Assembly: GCA_903813345.2 (NCBI GenBank)
Contig: CAIIXF020000001.1
Span: forward strand, 49,615,885 to 49,679,884
Reading direction: 5' to 3'
Length of the DNA stretch: 64,000 nucleotides
DNA from: Owenia fusiformis
Taxonomy: Eukaryota > Annelida > Polychaeta > Sabellida > Oweniidae
Position 1 is the stretch's first letter; the number at the start of each line of letters is the position of its first letter. This document shows, in pieces, positions 49,048 to 59,408 of this stretch. The notes beneath the pieces are model-generated. The model ran no database searches. It saw only the letters and a list, made by a program, of their open reading frames with translations, and was not told the origin of the DNA. The position numbers and the translations under genes are program-made.

Positions 49048-49101
49048 ATGGCAGACGAACCGAGTAGATTCGTAAAAATATCTGAAGACTTAATGAATTA
49101 A
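49048..49101 (+). pseudogene. Possible relic of a Crypton-type (DUF3504) N-terminus
   Basis: ATG 49048 gives 17 codons (MADEPSRFVKISEDLMN) and then TAA. The RFVKISEDLM pattern is like the N-terminus of the DUF3504/Crypton recombinase-derived proteins that are numerous in invertebrates. No recombinase core follows; the DNA passes into a hairpin element instead. It may be the 5' end kept in a non-autonomous derivative. The match is short and the call tentative. Confidence 0.3.
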
Positions 49102-49141
49102 TAATATTAGGGATGTTAAGCTAGACAGTGATATAATAAAA

Positions 49142-49275
49142 CAAATATTTCACTCTATTTTCGGTGAATACCTGTAGCACTTTCACAAGGTGATATTCCA
49201 CTTGCCCTTCGGGCTTCGTGGAATATCACTTGTGAAAGATGTACAGGTATTCACCTCAAAAGAGTGAAATATTTG
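49142..49275. repeat. Perfect-looking hairpin element, arms about 60 bases
   Basis: CAAATATTTCACTCT...GGTGAATACCTGTA...TTTCACAAGGTGATATTCCA is repeated in inverse around a CTTCGGGCTTCG loop. About 100 bases further upstream, TGGGATATCTGGCGATAT and GATATCTAGCGATATCCCA (48908-48979) make another inverse pair. Confidence 0.8.
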
Positions 49276-51680
49276 TTCAATATTATCCTCTACAAGTATT
49301 TCTCAAAGTTCTAGGATGACATTGTGATTTACTATTGGATTTGCAGTTAGTCAAGCGTATAAACATTGTCTAGTTCAATACCGTAACATTGGCTCAAAAA
49401 TCAATTTTGCTAACTAAACTAAATGAATGAGATCATATCTGTAGGATGCTTTCAAGCGAATGGCTTGGACATACAGTATTTAGTATTCAGTAAATATTTA
49501 GGGATCCCATGATGAAGAAAGAAATTTTAATGAATTTAACAGATTGCCTCCTTTGACCTCGGGTGTACCAAGGTTAGAACTTATCAGTATTGAAAGAAAT
49601 GTTAAGAGACATAGTCAAGTTTAATACAATTTCTGATGTCAAGGAATACTTTTTCCTGAATTGATATCATATTTATTTTATTGATTGTTATGGATGATGT
49701 CACAGTTATATAGGTACCTATTGATAACTCGGCAATATTTTATTACATTGTCACACCTTTTAGAATCGGGGTAGCATGTTTTGTAGTGAAGAATCAATTG
49801 ATATTAATTATTTACAAATTAGTTGTTTAAATTACTGATGCAATATATATTCAGTAAGATTTCCCCAAGGAATTATCTACCTCTATGTAGACTTAAGTAG
49901 AAAAATAAAACTTATTTAAAAGAACAAATTCCCCACTATAGATTTTATATGAAGTCATGTTTACCATTTTTTCTCTTTTTTCGAGTTGATTATCATTGCT
50001 TTTATTATTGCTGATCATTATTATGACTTTATAATTGCATTGTTGAATACATTGTATCAAATAGCTCTTCTTTTGCAATTTACAGAAAATCATTAGTTGA
50101 ACTGCATTGTTCAAGTTTCACCACCTATTATACTTGGTGTTCTTTTCTCATTTGTTTATGTGTTCATTAAGATAAAAGTTGTAGAAAAGATATCAGTAGA
50201 CTATTTATAGTTCAATAAATTACACACTGACAGTATATTTAACCGCAAGGAGACATTTCTCGACCATTTCATTTGTTTTCGAAAACCTTCATTAATGAAT
50301 TTACTAGATAATGATTTCATAATAATGAAATATTTGTAATTTGGGTTATTTTGATAAGAAAAATAATATGAAAGCTGATAATGAAGATTCATTATGTCAT
50401 CATTTTGAAATTGTTGACTTGATACAGATTGCTTAGCAATAAAAACATGAATATGGTAAATGAAGCATTATTTTTTAGAGAATAATATCCTAAGGTTAAA
50501 CATAGATCCCGGCAAGATTATTTTGTAGTAGAATCAGTAGCTCAATAAATATTCCTCAAGATGAGACACCTCGGAAAATTTTAAAATGACGATTGTGGAG
50601 CCATTTCTGAAAAATATGTGACAAATCATACCTCATTCGAAGCGTCTTGTTATTCTTTAACTTTTTTATCACCAATGACCATTATTCAAGCAATACTGGG
50701 TTGATAAGAGGCCAAAACAGTGATATTTTATCGCCGGACTGTTGTCTGTCCAAATCTGAATGTTGCTCCCGTGGTTCCAGAAATGTGACGTCATCAGTAC
50801 AATGATATTTGGACACACAAGAGTCCGGATCTCGTGAAAAATATTCGCCGTATTAAAAGTCAAATAACTGCATCCATAGGTTATTTACTCGAACCAAACA
50901 AGTAGAAATAGAAAGATGAAGATCTCAGCGATAAAATAAGTGCAAAATCTGTGTCACAGGGAAGCAGGTACCGTTTTGTATAAGGAACATTTTGAAAGGT
51001 GGTCAATTTTTTTTTTGAAATTTTCCAATTTAGTGTCGTATCTTGTGAATTATTCTTTGAGCCTATGATCCTACTACAAAACAATCTGGCCAACATCTGT
51101 GAGGTTAAAGAGAGAATCAGATCTAGCGAGAAGCCAAAAAAAAAAAATATATATTTCTGGTTTATGTCATTCCTTTTTATGTGTATTTTCTAAAAATCCT
51201 CAAAGTGCACATTTTATTTCATTTATATTAATCTTATTTTCATTTTTATTTCAAAGATTTTTACAATAATGTATTATTTTTCTCTAAGAATGCTTATTAT
51301 TTTTCTCTAAGAATGCTTATTATTTTTCTCTAAAAATGCTTACCATTCTTTTGTGTGAATCTTTTGGGAGATATTGTATTTGAGATTGTAAGGAATAGAT
51401 CGCTATGTCAATTGCACATGTTGCATGTAATTTTGTCACCCCCATAGATCTGATTCTTCCTCTTAAGTGTGATTTATATTTAAAAAAACAATAGATTTCT
51501 CTTGGCAATATGCTATATTTATTACAAATGCTAAGATGCATTATCAATATATTTTCATGTGTAGGATATCATTTTAATCTGCCTTTGGATAAACATGTAT
51601 AATTACCTGGCTGAAATATCCATTTTGGCCTACCACTACGGCCCACTATGATGTCACGTATTGCTCAGGTCAATATTTAT

Positions 51681-51831
51681 AGGATATCCTATGATTTTGA
51701 GGAATATCATTTTTATCTACGAGGTGATATTGATATCTGCACGAGAGAGCGAAGCGAACGAGTGCATTTATCAATATCACCGAGTAGATTAAAATGATAT
51801 TCTGAAAAAAATCATAGGATGTTCTTATTAT
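51681..51831. repeat. Hairpin element with arms of about 60 bases
   Basis: AGGATATCCTATGATTTT...AATATCATTTTTATCTACGA is matched in inverse by TAGATTAAAATGATATTC...ATCATAGGATG. The loop is GCACGAGAGAGCGAAGCGAA. The flank (CCTACCACTACGGCCCACTA then TGATGTCAC) resembles the flank inside the MITEs at 31525 and 32190. Confidence 0.7.
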
Positions 51832-51835
51832 CCTA

Positions 51836-52096
51836 CACTTACAAAGAGTGTACTTAATGTATAATATCATTGCAAAATGAATTCCATGCCAATTAGAGTC
51901 AATTTGGCGGGAAATCAACAAGTGGAGTATATCGTCACAATATCCTCCGCATATTGGGTTTTCCGGAGTATATCGTCACGATATCCTCCGCCCGGAGTAT
52001 ATCGTTACGATATCCTCCGGATATTCATTTTGCCAATAAATATCAAATTTATTTTTTAATGTTATTATACATTTAGTACACTAAGTGTAGGATAAA
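51836..52096. mobile_element. Inverted-repeat element containing three palindromic 25-base boxes
   Basis: TTATCCTACACTTACAAAGA on the left matches in inverse TACACTAAGTGTAGGATAA on the right. Inside, GGAGTATATCGTCACRATAT then CCTCCG appears at 51924, 51965 and 51994; each box is an imperfect palindrome (ATATCGT / ACGATAT). The element ends about 70 bases before the MAST exon. Confidence 0.6.
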
Positions 52097-52164
52097 GTAA
52101 AATATAAGCCCTCTAAACTAGTACTACTAATACCGTAAATGAACTTCTTTTTTTGTTTTTTCAG

Positions 52165-52417
52165 TCTGACTATGGCACCTCAAGTTCTCCAATCCTTTCC
52201 CCCAACCCTGGTTCCAATAGCAACCCATTCAAGCAGGCACGCGACGACACACACTCAGGTGGGGGTATATCACTGGCTAGGAGTAGGCTTTTACATAGGA
52301 CACTTTCTGTAGAGGATGCTAGGCATAAAAGACGGGGGAGCATGCCTGTCTCCCCCACAGCTGGTCAGATGTCACACCTGTCGCAATCTCTGGGGCTCGT
52401 GCATATGGCACAGGCAG
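52165..52417 (+). CDS. MAST: MAST-like kinase, N-terminal serine-rich exon
   Basis: The acceptor is a strong pyrimidine tract with TTTTTTCAG ending 52164. The donor is GCAG then GTTGGT at 52418, leaving phase 1. The frame starts with SDYGTSSSPILSPNPG, continues through NPFKQARDD, and has LLHRTLSVEDARHKRRGSMP, a phospho-site-rich basic stretch, then SPTAGQ. It occupies the place of the human MAST4 segment with KRQLSEDGRQLRRGSL that lies just before the conserved NLVRMRS block, and the next exon here supplies that block in phase. Incoming phase is 0. The frame runs past the donor for a few codons and then stops. Function: the N-terminal regulatory tail of a cytoskeleton-associated AGC-type kinase, inferred from the family. 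Confidence 0.8.
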
Positions 52418-52482
52418 GTTGGTTGTTGTTTTGAACTTACCTCTTAGATTTCACATGAACAGATTTTATATGTAGGTTTGTG

Positions 52483-52784
52483 TGATTTTAAATGAATTGA
52501 CAAATAAGTAAAGTGACAAAGAAGCACTGTTGATTAGCCGGAGAAATTTTCAATATGGTCCCTCAATTTTAAATAAAAAATATATCATCGATACTGGCTG
52601 GCAACATAGGCTAAAATTATAGGCTGATGCCATGTGCAATTTTAAATAAATTGACAAAGTAAAGTGACAAAGAAGCACTGTTGATTAGCCGGAGAAATTT
52701 TAAATATGGTCCCTCAATTTTAAATGAAAAATATATCATTGATACTGGTTGGCAACTTAGGTTCAAATTATAGGCTGATGCCAT
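52483..52784. repeat. Tandem duplication, 151-bp unit, two copies
   Basis: AAGAAGCACTGTTGATTAGC then CGGAGAAATTTT recurs 151 bases later, with the rest of the unit conserved. It lies in the intron just after the MAST exon. Confidence 0.85.
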
Positions 52785-53190
52785 ATGGGTATAGAACCTC
52801 TATTCCAGGAGAAATTTTCAATATGGCCTTCCAATTCTCTCACTCTCTGAGTTTCTTCCTTTAACGATATTATTTAGTCATTAGATAATGATCCTTCATT
52901 AGAAGTATGAATTTTATGTTTTTCAAATAATCTTTCCGGGGTGAGAAAATGTTACATTGTTTTCACTACCATTAAGGCAAATGTCAGAAGCCTTTAAATT
53001 AGAGAATAATTGATATCTCTAGATAGCAGAAATATATCTTTCGCTCAAATGATCTTATGATGCACTTTCTTTATTAAATATCTGTTTCCTAATTGGATAC
53101 CTAGAGGGGAGCTTAATCTTCTCGTAAATATTCTGCAGAAAGTATCGTTGATATGCATATTGATATCAGTCTTAGGTGCAAATATGTATC

Positions 53191-53364
53191 CAGCGGTTTC
53201 ACTAGAATTTCTCACAACAGGCTAAATAAATGAAAACAACGTGCAAAATTAATGGAAATCATAAATTTAACATGGAAAAGTTGAAAAGTCCCTAAAAACA
53301 ACAGGTGATTTTGTGAAAACAATCGGTGAAAATCGTCTGTAGCCTGGTGCTAGTGAAACCCCTG
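53191..53364. mobile_element. MITE of the CAGGGGTTTC family, copy 2
   Basis: Starts CAGCGGTTTCACTAG and ends CTAGTGAAACCCCTG. The interior matches 46532-46683 and includes an extra AAAACAACGTGCAAAATTAA. The target duplication is not clear. Confidence 0.75.
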
Positions 53365-54737
53365 CACTGTATCCCTCTTCCCAGTTTACAGATTCGAATT
53401 TCCAATTTGCAAATTTGTAGAATCTTGAATTGCGATTGATTTCTCATGAATTTAGTCTTGCAATTGCAATTTATGTTATAATAAGTAAATCAAATAATGT
53501 CTCAAATGATTATGAGAATTTTATGATAAATAAATATTACATAATGTATAAGTACTGTTTGTGTTTCAACAGAGAATCATGTGATGGCATGAGGAGTATC
53601 AAAATATGAGATTTTCTATTTTTTTATGTCCCTAAAAATTGCTGATTTTATAAATAAAACATATGTCTGGTTTTAAATACGTCTTTATATAAATCACAAT
53701 ATGTAAATGTTCAAATAGATGCACACAATCGTTGTGCCGCTGATACAAAAGCATAGAATCCAAATAAATAAATAATAAAAATAAATATGACTCGATCTAT
53801 TACTATGAATTACATATATTGTATAGTATCATAAAATCTAATGATAATTCATATGAGACGTACTTCATAATAGCATGACAATTAGAGTATTACTTTTCCA
53901 ATTACTTACAGGGGTTACACATATTTTTTGTCATTTTTCATGATTAATGAACAATGTGTCTCTGTACTCTGAGCAAATTGTGTCCTGCCCTCTCACTATG
54001 ATCAATCTTTCTATATAGTTTGACTCTCAAATGATTAGGAGCCACCAAGAAAAATGCGAGATTTGAGATTGAGAGTATGAAGTACACTATACAAAAACCA
54101 CCTTGGCTAAATGATAGTAGGCCCTGATTGGCTGATTGACAGTTGGTCAGTCAATTAAAGAGTGAGATCAAGTTTATCTCTCTTTCAAGGGTTTTTTATA
54201 TTAGATTTACTTAGGTTATTTGTGAATTTATCCATTTATTTCAGAATATCTACATGTACATGGAGTGCCATCTTTTGTGATTTATACTTAAAATACCTAT
54301 AGTAGCCTGCCGAATGAGTCACTTTTATTGTGTGTAAAATATAGAAAAGGCCAATGAAATTGCTATGTTGTAAAAGTAATCAGGCCAACCTGACATTAAG
54401 CGGTATTAGCAAGATTTAAATTGAACTTTAATAACATTTATCTGTAGTAAATTGATTAAATGAGATAATTAACAATAGAGCTTGATTAAAATATGGATCT
54501 TAAAGGGAGTGAAAAATTCTAGTCAAAGTTTACAATTAAATCACCAATGTGTTCTTCAACATCTTTTATATTATTTTCAAGAGATGCCATCTTAATTAAT
54601 AAGATTTTAACTCACAAAATAATAATTCCAAATAAGATTATTCAATTTATTTAAAATCACACATACCTATATAAAATCTGTTCATTTATTTCTAGATATA
54701 AATACATAAGCGAAGTAGGCGATAATTTGTAATGATA

Positions 54738-54841
54738 CAGCAAAACCTTTATAGTGGAACACCTCTGTGTAGTATACCATATCCCAATAGAAAAAATATT
54801 TTGAGATACCAAAAGCCATTGTAGTAACACAGGTTTCATTG
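54738..54841. mobile_element. Short pogo/Tc1-like MITE, TA-flanked
   Basis: CAGCAAAACCTTTATAGTGG on the left; the inverse on the right is ACACAGGTTTCATTG. TA lies on both sides (54736-54737, 54842-54843). A related copy near 59140 is interrupted by another MITE. Confidence 0.6.
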
Positions 54842-55471
54842 TATATTACATAATGGCTTATATAATGATATTACATTTTGGTAGGATATTTTGTCAGTGG
54901 GGGATCATATAATGTCATCATAATAGTATTATATTTTCTTATAAGGAAAATAAATGCTAAAATTACTTTGTTAAGCAAAACATGTTTAGTGGTGTATCTG
55001 GTACATAGCTATTAAATTGTAGTGATAATGTAAGTAAGATGTAATTGATAGTTATTGAAGCCTGGATCTGGGAAGATCTGCCTGGTATAGTAATGAATGA
55101 GGGTACATTGTAGTTCAATATCTCTTTAAATATATACCAATTACATTGTTTTCTGGAAAATAAAAATTATGTTTTATCTTGAAGGATTTCTCATGCTTGG
55201 CATGTACGTTGAGATATTAATGTAGCAATTGTAGTTCAAAATAAATGTATAAATGAAATGAAGCTCTTTGCCACATTTTGTTCACATCAGTCCGTTATTT
55301 GATAAAATGTTAGATCTTGATTTTACGTCACAATAAAACATTTTTTGGGTTATGGATGATCTTCTGAGGTTCAGGATCGTTTTAGAACATTAGAAATCAC
55401 TAATAATTCAATAATCATATTTTCTTAACATAATATTAAAATAATAATATATGTGCATGTTTATGCATATG

Positions 55472-55602
55472 CATGCCTTGATTTACCGAGGGAGAGCTTT
55501 TGCCAGAAGGCAGCAATTCATGATGTGAAAAGTGCTCAGAATGGTGAAAAACTGCATGATTTTTAAATTTCTGGCTTCCGCTCCCCTCTGGCTTCGGGCA
55601 TG
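55472..55602. mobile_element. Truncated CAGGCC-family MITE next to an AT microsatellite
   Basis: Left CATGCCTTGATTTACCGAG, right CTCTGGCTTCGGGCATG, with the interior AATGGTGAAAAACTGCATGA shared with the other copies. (AT)n at 55603-55624 abuts the right end and may have grown from the target duplication. Confidence 0.55.
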
Positions 55603-55719
55603 ATATATATATATATATATATATAATATAACTTTTTTCTATAAAAGGACTTTTATAACATTCATGTGTAAGGGTTTTGCATACATATGTCATCCACATT
55701 AAAAATAATGTCATTGTAG

Positions 55720-55820
55720 GAGGATCTAGTAGCAGTAGCGGTAGGGAGGAGACGTCTAATCTTGTTCGTATGAGGAGCTCTAACCTTGGCTCTTCTGCCC
55801 CATCACTCTCCGCAAGCATG
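55720..55820 (+). CDS. MAST: MAST-like kinase exon with the conserved NLVRMRS / APSL block
   Basis: Acceptor TCATTGTAG ends 55719; donor GTAAGT at 55821. The two leading bases GA complete the glycine codon begun by the previous exon's last G, and the exon ends in phase 0. It encodes SSSSSGREETSNLVRMRSSN then LGSSAPSLSASM. The match to MAST2/MAST4 (SNLVRMRSQxLGQSAPSLTA) is specific and is the best evidence for the gene's identity. In vertebrates the KELSLPRRG segment and then the DUF1908, kinase and PDZ regions follow; none of these was found before 64000, so the intron after this exon is at least several kb long. Confidence 0.85.
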
Positions 55821-56512
55821 GTAAGTAAATAAGTAATTGTCCATTCCCAGGCCAAGCGTGCCACTTTTGCATCTATTTCCCTTGTGCTTGAGAAAATAAC
55901 ACAGAGAGGATAGTTATTTTATGGTATTTAAATCCTGCCCCATGTCTATCCATTTTGCCATCCTTTTATCTGTAGTGAATGCTGTATAATTATTTTATTC
56001 TATTGGTTGTGATATATTAGCTTTTGGAGAAGATAAATGATTTCGAATTGATTGTGAAATGGACTTTCAATAGATGACGAAGAATTATGTGGGTCTAATA
56101 AAATACTTAAGGACTTAACATGTAAACTTGCTTCAAAAATCTTTCAAGATAAATTTCATTGAAAACATCCAAAACCATATGACATTTATTCTTCAAACAT
56201 GCTTGTAAATAATCATGAGGCAACGTTTGATATTGATTTCATTTCATTTACTGGTCTGGTGTGAAGAACACCCTAATAGAGAACATTTGTGAACTGCCAT
56301 CTATACGAGTTCTTGGTCCAATTTTCTTTTTACTTTAGTATAACAAAAAGCCACATTTTCCCCATTCTTTGATTCTCAATTCTCAACACATATGGCTTTA
56401 TTGTGTCAATTTACCTTAATACTACTGTAATATTTTGCATGCTAATTTCTGATCATCTCACATTATATAACTATTATTGGTTATAGAATTATTCCAGATG
56501 CATGTTTTCAGG

Positions 56513-56571
56513 ATGCATTTTCAGAAGTTGAGGAAGAAGCTGTCAAATTAATGAATGGTGTTACTGCAAAG
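56513..56571 (+). other. Doubtful small exon
   Basis: After ATGTTTTCAG the frame DAFSEVEEEAVKLMNGVTAK follows in phase 0, as the MAST exon 55720 would require. The only donor is a weak GTACGA in phase 2, and otherwise the frame stops after KYEYIII. No MAST homology is seen. Perhaps a cassette or an alternative terminal exon, more likely chance. Confidence 0.2.
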
Positions 56572-56670
56572 TACGAGTACATTATAATTTGAACATTTGC
56601 CATGTACGTTTTTTCATTGTTATTTAATATGAAATATAATGCTGTTTCTCACAAACTTCTCATTTAATCC

Positions 56671-56742
56671 TTTTCAGGTATTTTTCTGCTTTTTTCAGGT
56701 ATCATTTCATCCTTTTCAGGTAACATTCTACCTTTTCAGGTA
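56671..56742 (+). repeat. Four tandem TTTTCAGGTA units
   Basis: TTTTCAGGTA recurs at 56671, 56692, 56713 and 56733, about 21 bases apart, within a pyrimidine-rich background. Each is a fused 3'/5' splice site (CAG followed by GTA), the form of a recursive splice point. Confidence 0.6.
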
Positions 56743-59179
56743 TTATTCCAGGATATTAATGCTCTACCTTAGCGATCTTACTCTGTCCAGTACACAAATA
56801 AGAAAATCGCTTTCTTGTAGAATAAGAGATGTCACTACTTGTATCACTTAAAAAGTAACCAGACGTTTGATATTTACTTGGATTTGTATTTCATTTTGTG
56901 TAATGAACGATCAATAAATAATACACTGCAGACTGTAGACAGTTTATTGATCTCCAATAAGGTATTTGTAAAGTACATGTTTTTAGTGTCCATTACAGAG
57001 ACTTAGGTGCAATTAGCTAGGATACGGTAAGTGATAAACACTTGCATTTTCACATAGAGCACCTCAGAGGTTTTCAATTGAACTTCCAGGAATGCCTATT
57101 AAGCAATTTCATTTATGTCTCATATCAAAATGAACAATCTCCAAATCATTTGTTTTCTATTTTTGTTGTTGATCATCATCGAATGTCAGCTTCATCATTT
57201 TGATGTGAATTTTCAACCTTGTCATGGCAGTGCATCATGACATTTGCTTCAAGGAGATGATCTCATACCTTTTGAGTTAATAATACACCCTTTTATGCTA
57301 TTTTTGCATAGGAGAATGAATCTTCAAGTGTAAGAGATATAGATGGATTCTTTTTGTCTGTATCGTGTATTATATCTACAGCTCCTTCACTTTATTCATG
57401 GGATATTCACAGGAGTGATGGTTGACACTTGACAGGAGCTTCATGAAGGAAGATGCAGGAAGTATGTGTTGATCAAGGTGAAGTAAATAATACATAGTAC
57501 ATGGGGGACGGGGGTTACAGTCTTGAAGCAAGACGTGTAGTATCTATGTCCCAATTAAACTGCAAACTGCCAAAGTATGGCCACTAACCTGTGATAATTT
57601 GCCACATATTAGTCTGTATCAACCTACCCGTGTCATCAGGTGTTCTAGCAATTCGGTTATTTGATTTTTATAGAGGTTAAACCCAAGAGTTGCTACATTG
57701 CTATAAGCCTGCTTAAACAATAATGTTAAAGCATGCAATCATTTGTTAGATATAATGGTGTTTGTCTTTGTATTATCTTTGTATTCCCAATTTGTTCTGT
57801 TAATTCTTCTCAAACAAGTTCATAAATCTCAGAATTGAGACTTTCAAAGTCAAAGTGCAAGTCATCACCATTCAATTTCAAGTTCAAAATGAAGTCATAA
57901 AGTTAATACAATGATAAATGTAAATAAAGTGATTCATTGTTAAAATTGGACCTCTAAAAAATTTAAAATACATTGCTATAGTAGTTAAGCAGACAAAATA
58001 CCAGTTTATTTAAGTAAGTAAATACCACAGTTAACAAATATCTGTCATTTAAGAAATCAAGAAATTAAGATGTATCCCTTTTGGGCAATGTCTCATCCCA
58101 ACAGTCGTAATAATGACTGAAACCGGCCAAACAGATAAATAGATTTATGAGAACAGGGTGACAGTAGTTTGGAGTCAGAGTCACATTGTAGGAGAGAATG
58201 GTCAAGGCCTGGGGGTCAAGCTATATGTAATATATGCTTCCTGGAGATCTTTCTGGGATATGGTATATGACACCTCGACCTGGTTTCATATGCTCCATAC
58301 AGTTTTTATATTACCACTATGTAATATTATGTTGTCCATAGATTAATGTTATTGGAGTTGTAACATATTGAATGACATACAATGTCTGATTATGATTAGA
58401 TAAATAAAGATCTTGTATTGGAATACATTTGTATTTAAGATAATTCAAGAATAGTCCCAATTCACTACTGTAATTCAATGAAGTGAAGTGATGACGCAGA
58501 CTCTTGAAATAAATAAAAAATGTCAAGAGAGGCAAAATATTACAGGTATGAACATGGAAGAAAAATTGTTATCAATGAAGACGCTATTTCATTTTTTTGT
58601 TAAAAGTAGTTGGTTTTATGTTTTAATAACAAAATGATTTATTTTTGCGAAATTGAATAGTTTTTTTTGTTAAAGATCATGCAAAAATACTGAACATCCA
58701 TCCACAAATGTGAAACAAAAGAAGCAATCTATATTGCTAATATGAAAACAGGATGATGTGATGAATTTCAGAATACACCTGAGAAGGAACTGGAGAAGGA
58801 ACATATGGTTTACCAATACCATGATGGAGTATTATAGTAACATCTATGGAGTTTAACTTATCATCAAATACTGTATACCATAACATTACATGAAATATGA
58901 CTTCGCTATTACATCAGTAACACATGTGTGATTGTGATCAGCTTGTAATTTTTTATTTAACCTCTAAAATCGTAAACATAATAGCAATGTGACATTGAAT
59001 GTTTGATTATTGATTTATTGATCAATGTAGTGTCAGTATTGAGAGGTATTTTAACAGTATTGAACAATTAAAGTTACCATCCTACTAACATGCTCTTGCA
59101 TATGAAAAAGTAATTTTGGAATTAAATACAATACAATGAAACCTGTATGGAGCATCTCTAGAAGTAGAGCACCTCTGTA

Positions 59180-59408
59180 ATGCCTAGGTCACATTTGCTT
59201 CCGATTTATCGGCCAGCGCCTGGCTGATTGCAGCATTTTGTTCAAAACTGATTTCAGCTTGCTTAAACTTGACCAAACTTTTTATAAATCATGTAGAAGT
59301 TCTCATGATTCACTTCTGACCTCAAATTAGAGATTTGACCTTCAATTTTGAACAAAATGCTCAATCGGCAGGGCGCCAGCAAAATCTGAGCAAATGTGAC
59401 TTAGGCAT
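59180..59408. mobile_element. TA-flanked hairpin MITE (CCTRGGTCACATTTG family), copy 2, nested in another MITE
   Basis: ATGCCTAGGTCACATTTGC and inverse GCAAATGTGACTTAGGCAT, with TA on both sides (59178-59179, 59409-59410). It splits a GAAACCTGTATGGAG...GTGGAACAC repeat related to the one at 54738. Same family as 6882-7025. Confidence 0.85.

Larger units (their letters stand above)
47858..52164. other. Intron-like DNA crowded with palindromic elements before exon 52165
   Basis: Contains a further copy of the dispersed right-half repeat at 48068-48200, the possible Crypton relic at 49048, hairpins at 49142-49275 and 51681-51831, and the inverted-repeat element at 51836-52096. Three units of a 24-base motif (TTTTTCTCTAAGAATGCTTA) sit at about 51275-51345. 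Confidence 0.6.
52785..55719. other. Intron between the two MAST exons
   Basis: Contains the CAGSGGTTTC MITE at 53191, a small TA-flanked MITE at 54738, a truncated CAGGCC-family MITE at 55472 and a TA microsatellite. No further exon recognised. Confidence 0.7.

Noticed and set aside
51877-52059. 60-codon frame upstream of exon 52165
   Set aside because: It is made by the palindromic boxes within an inverted-repeat element and has no donor.
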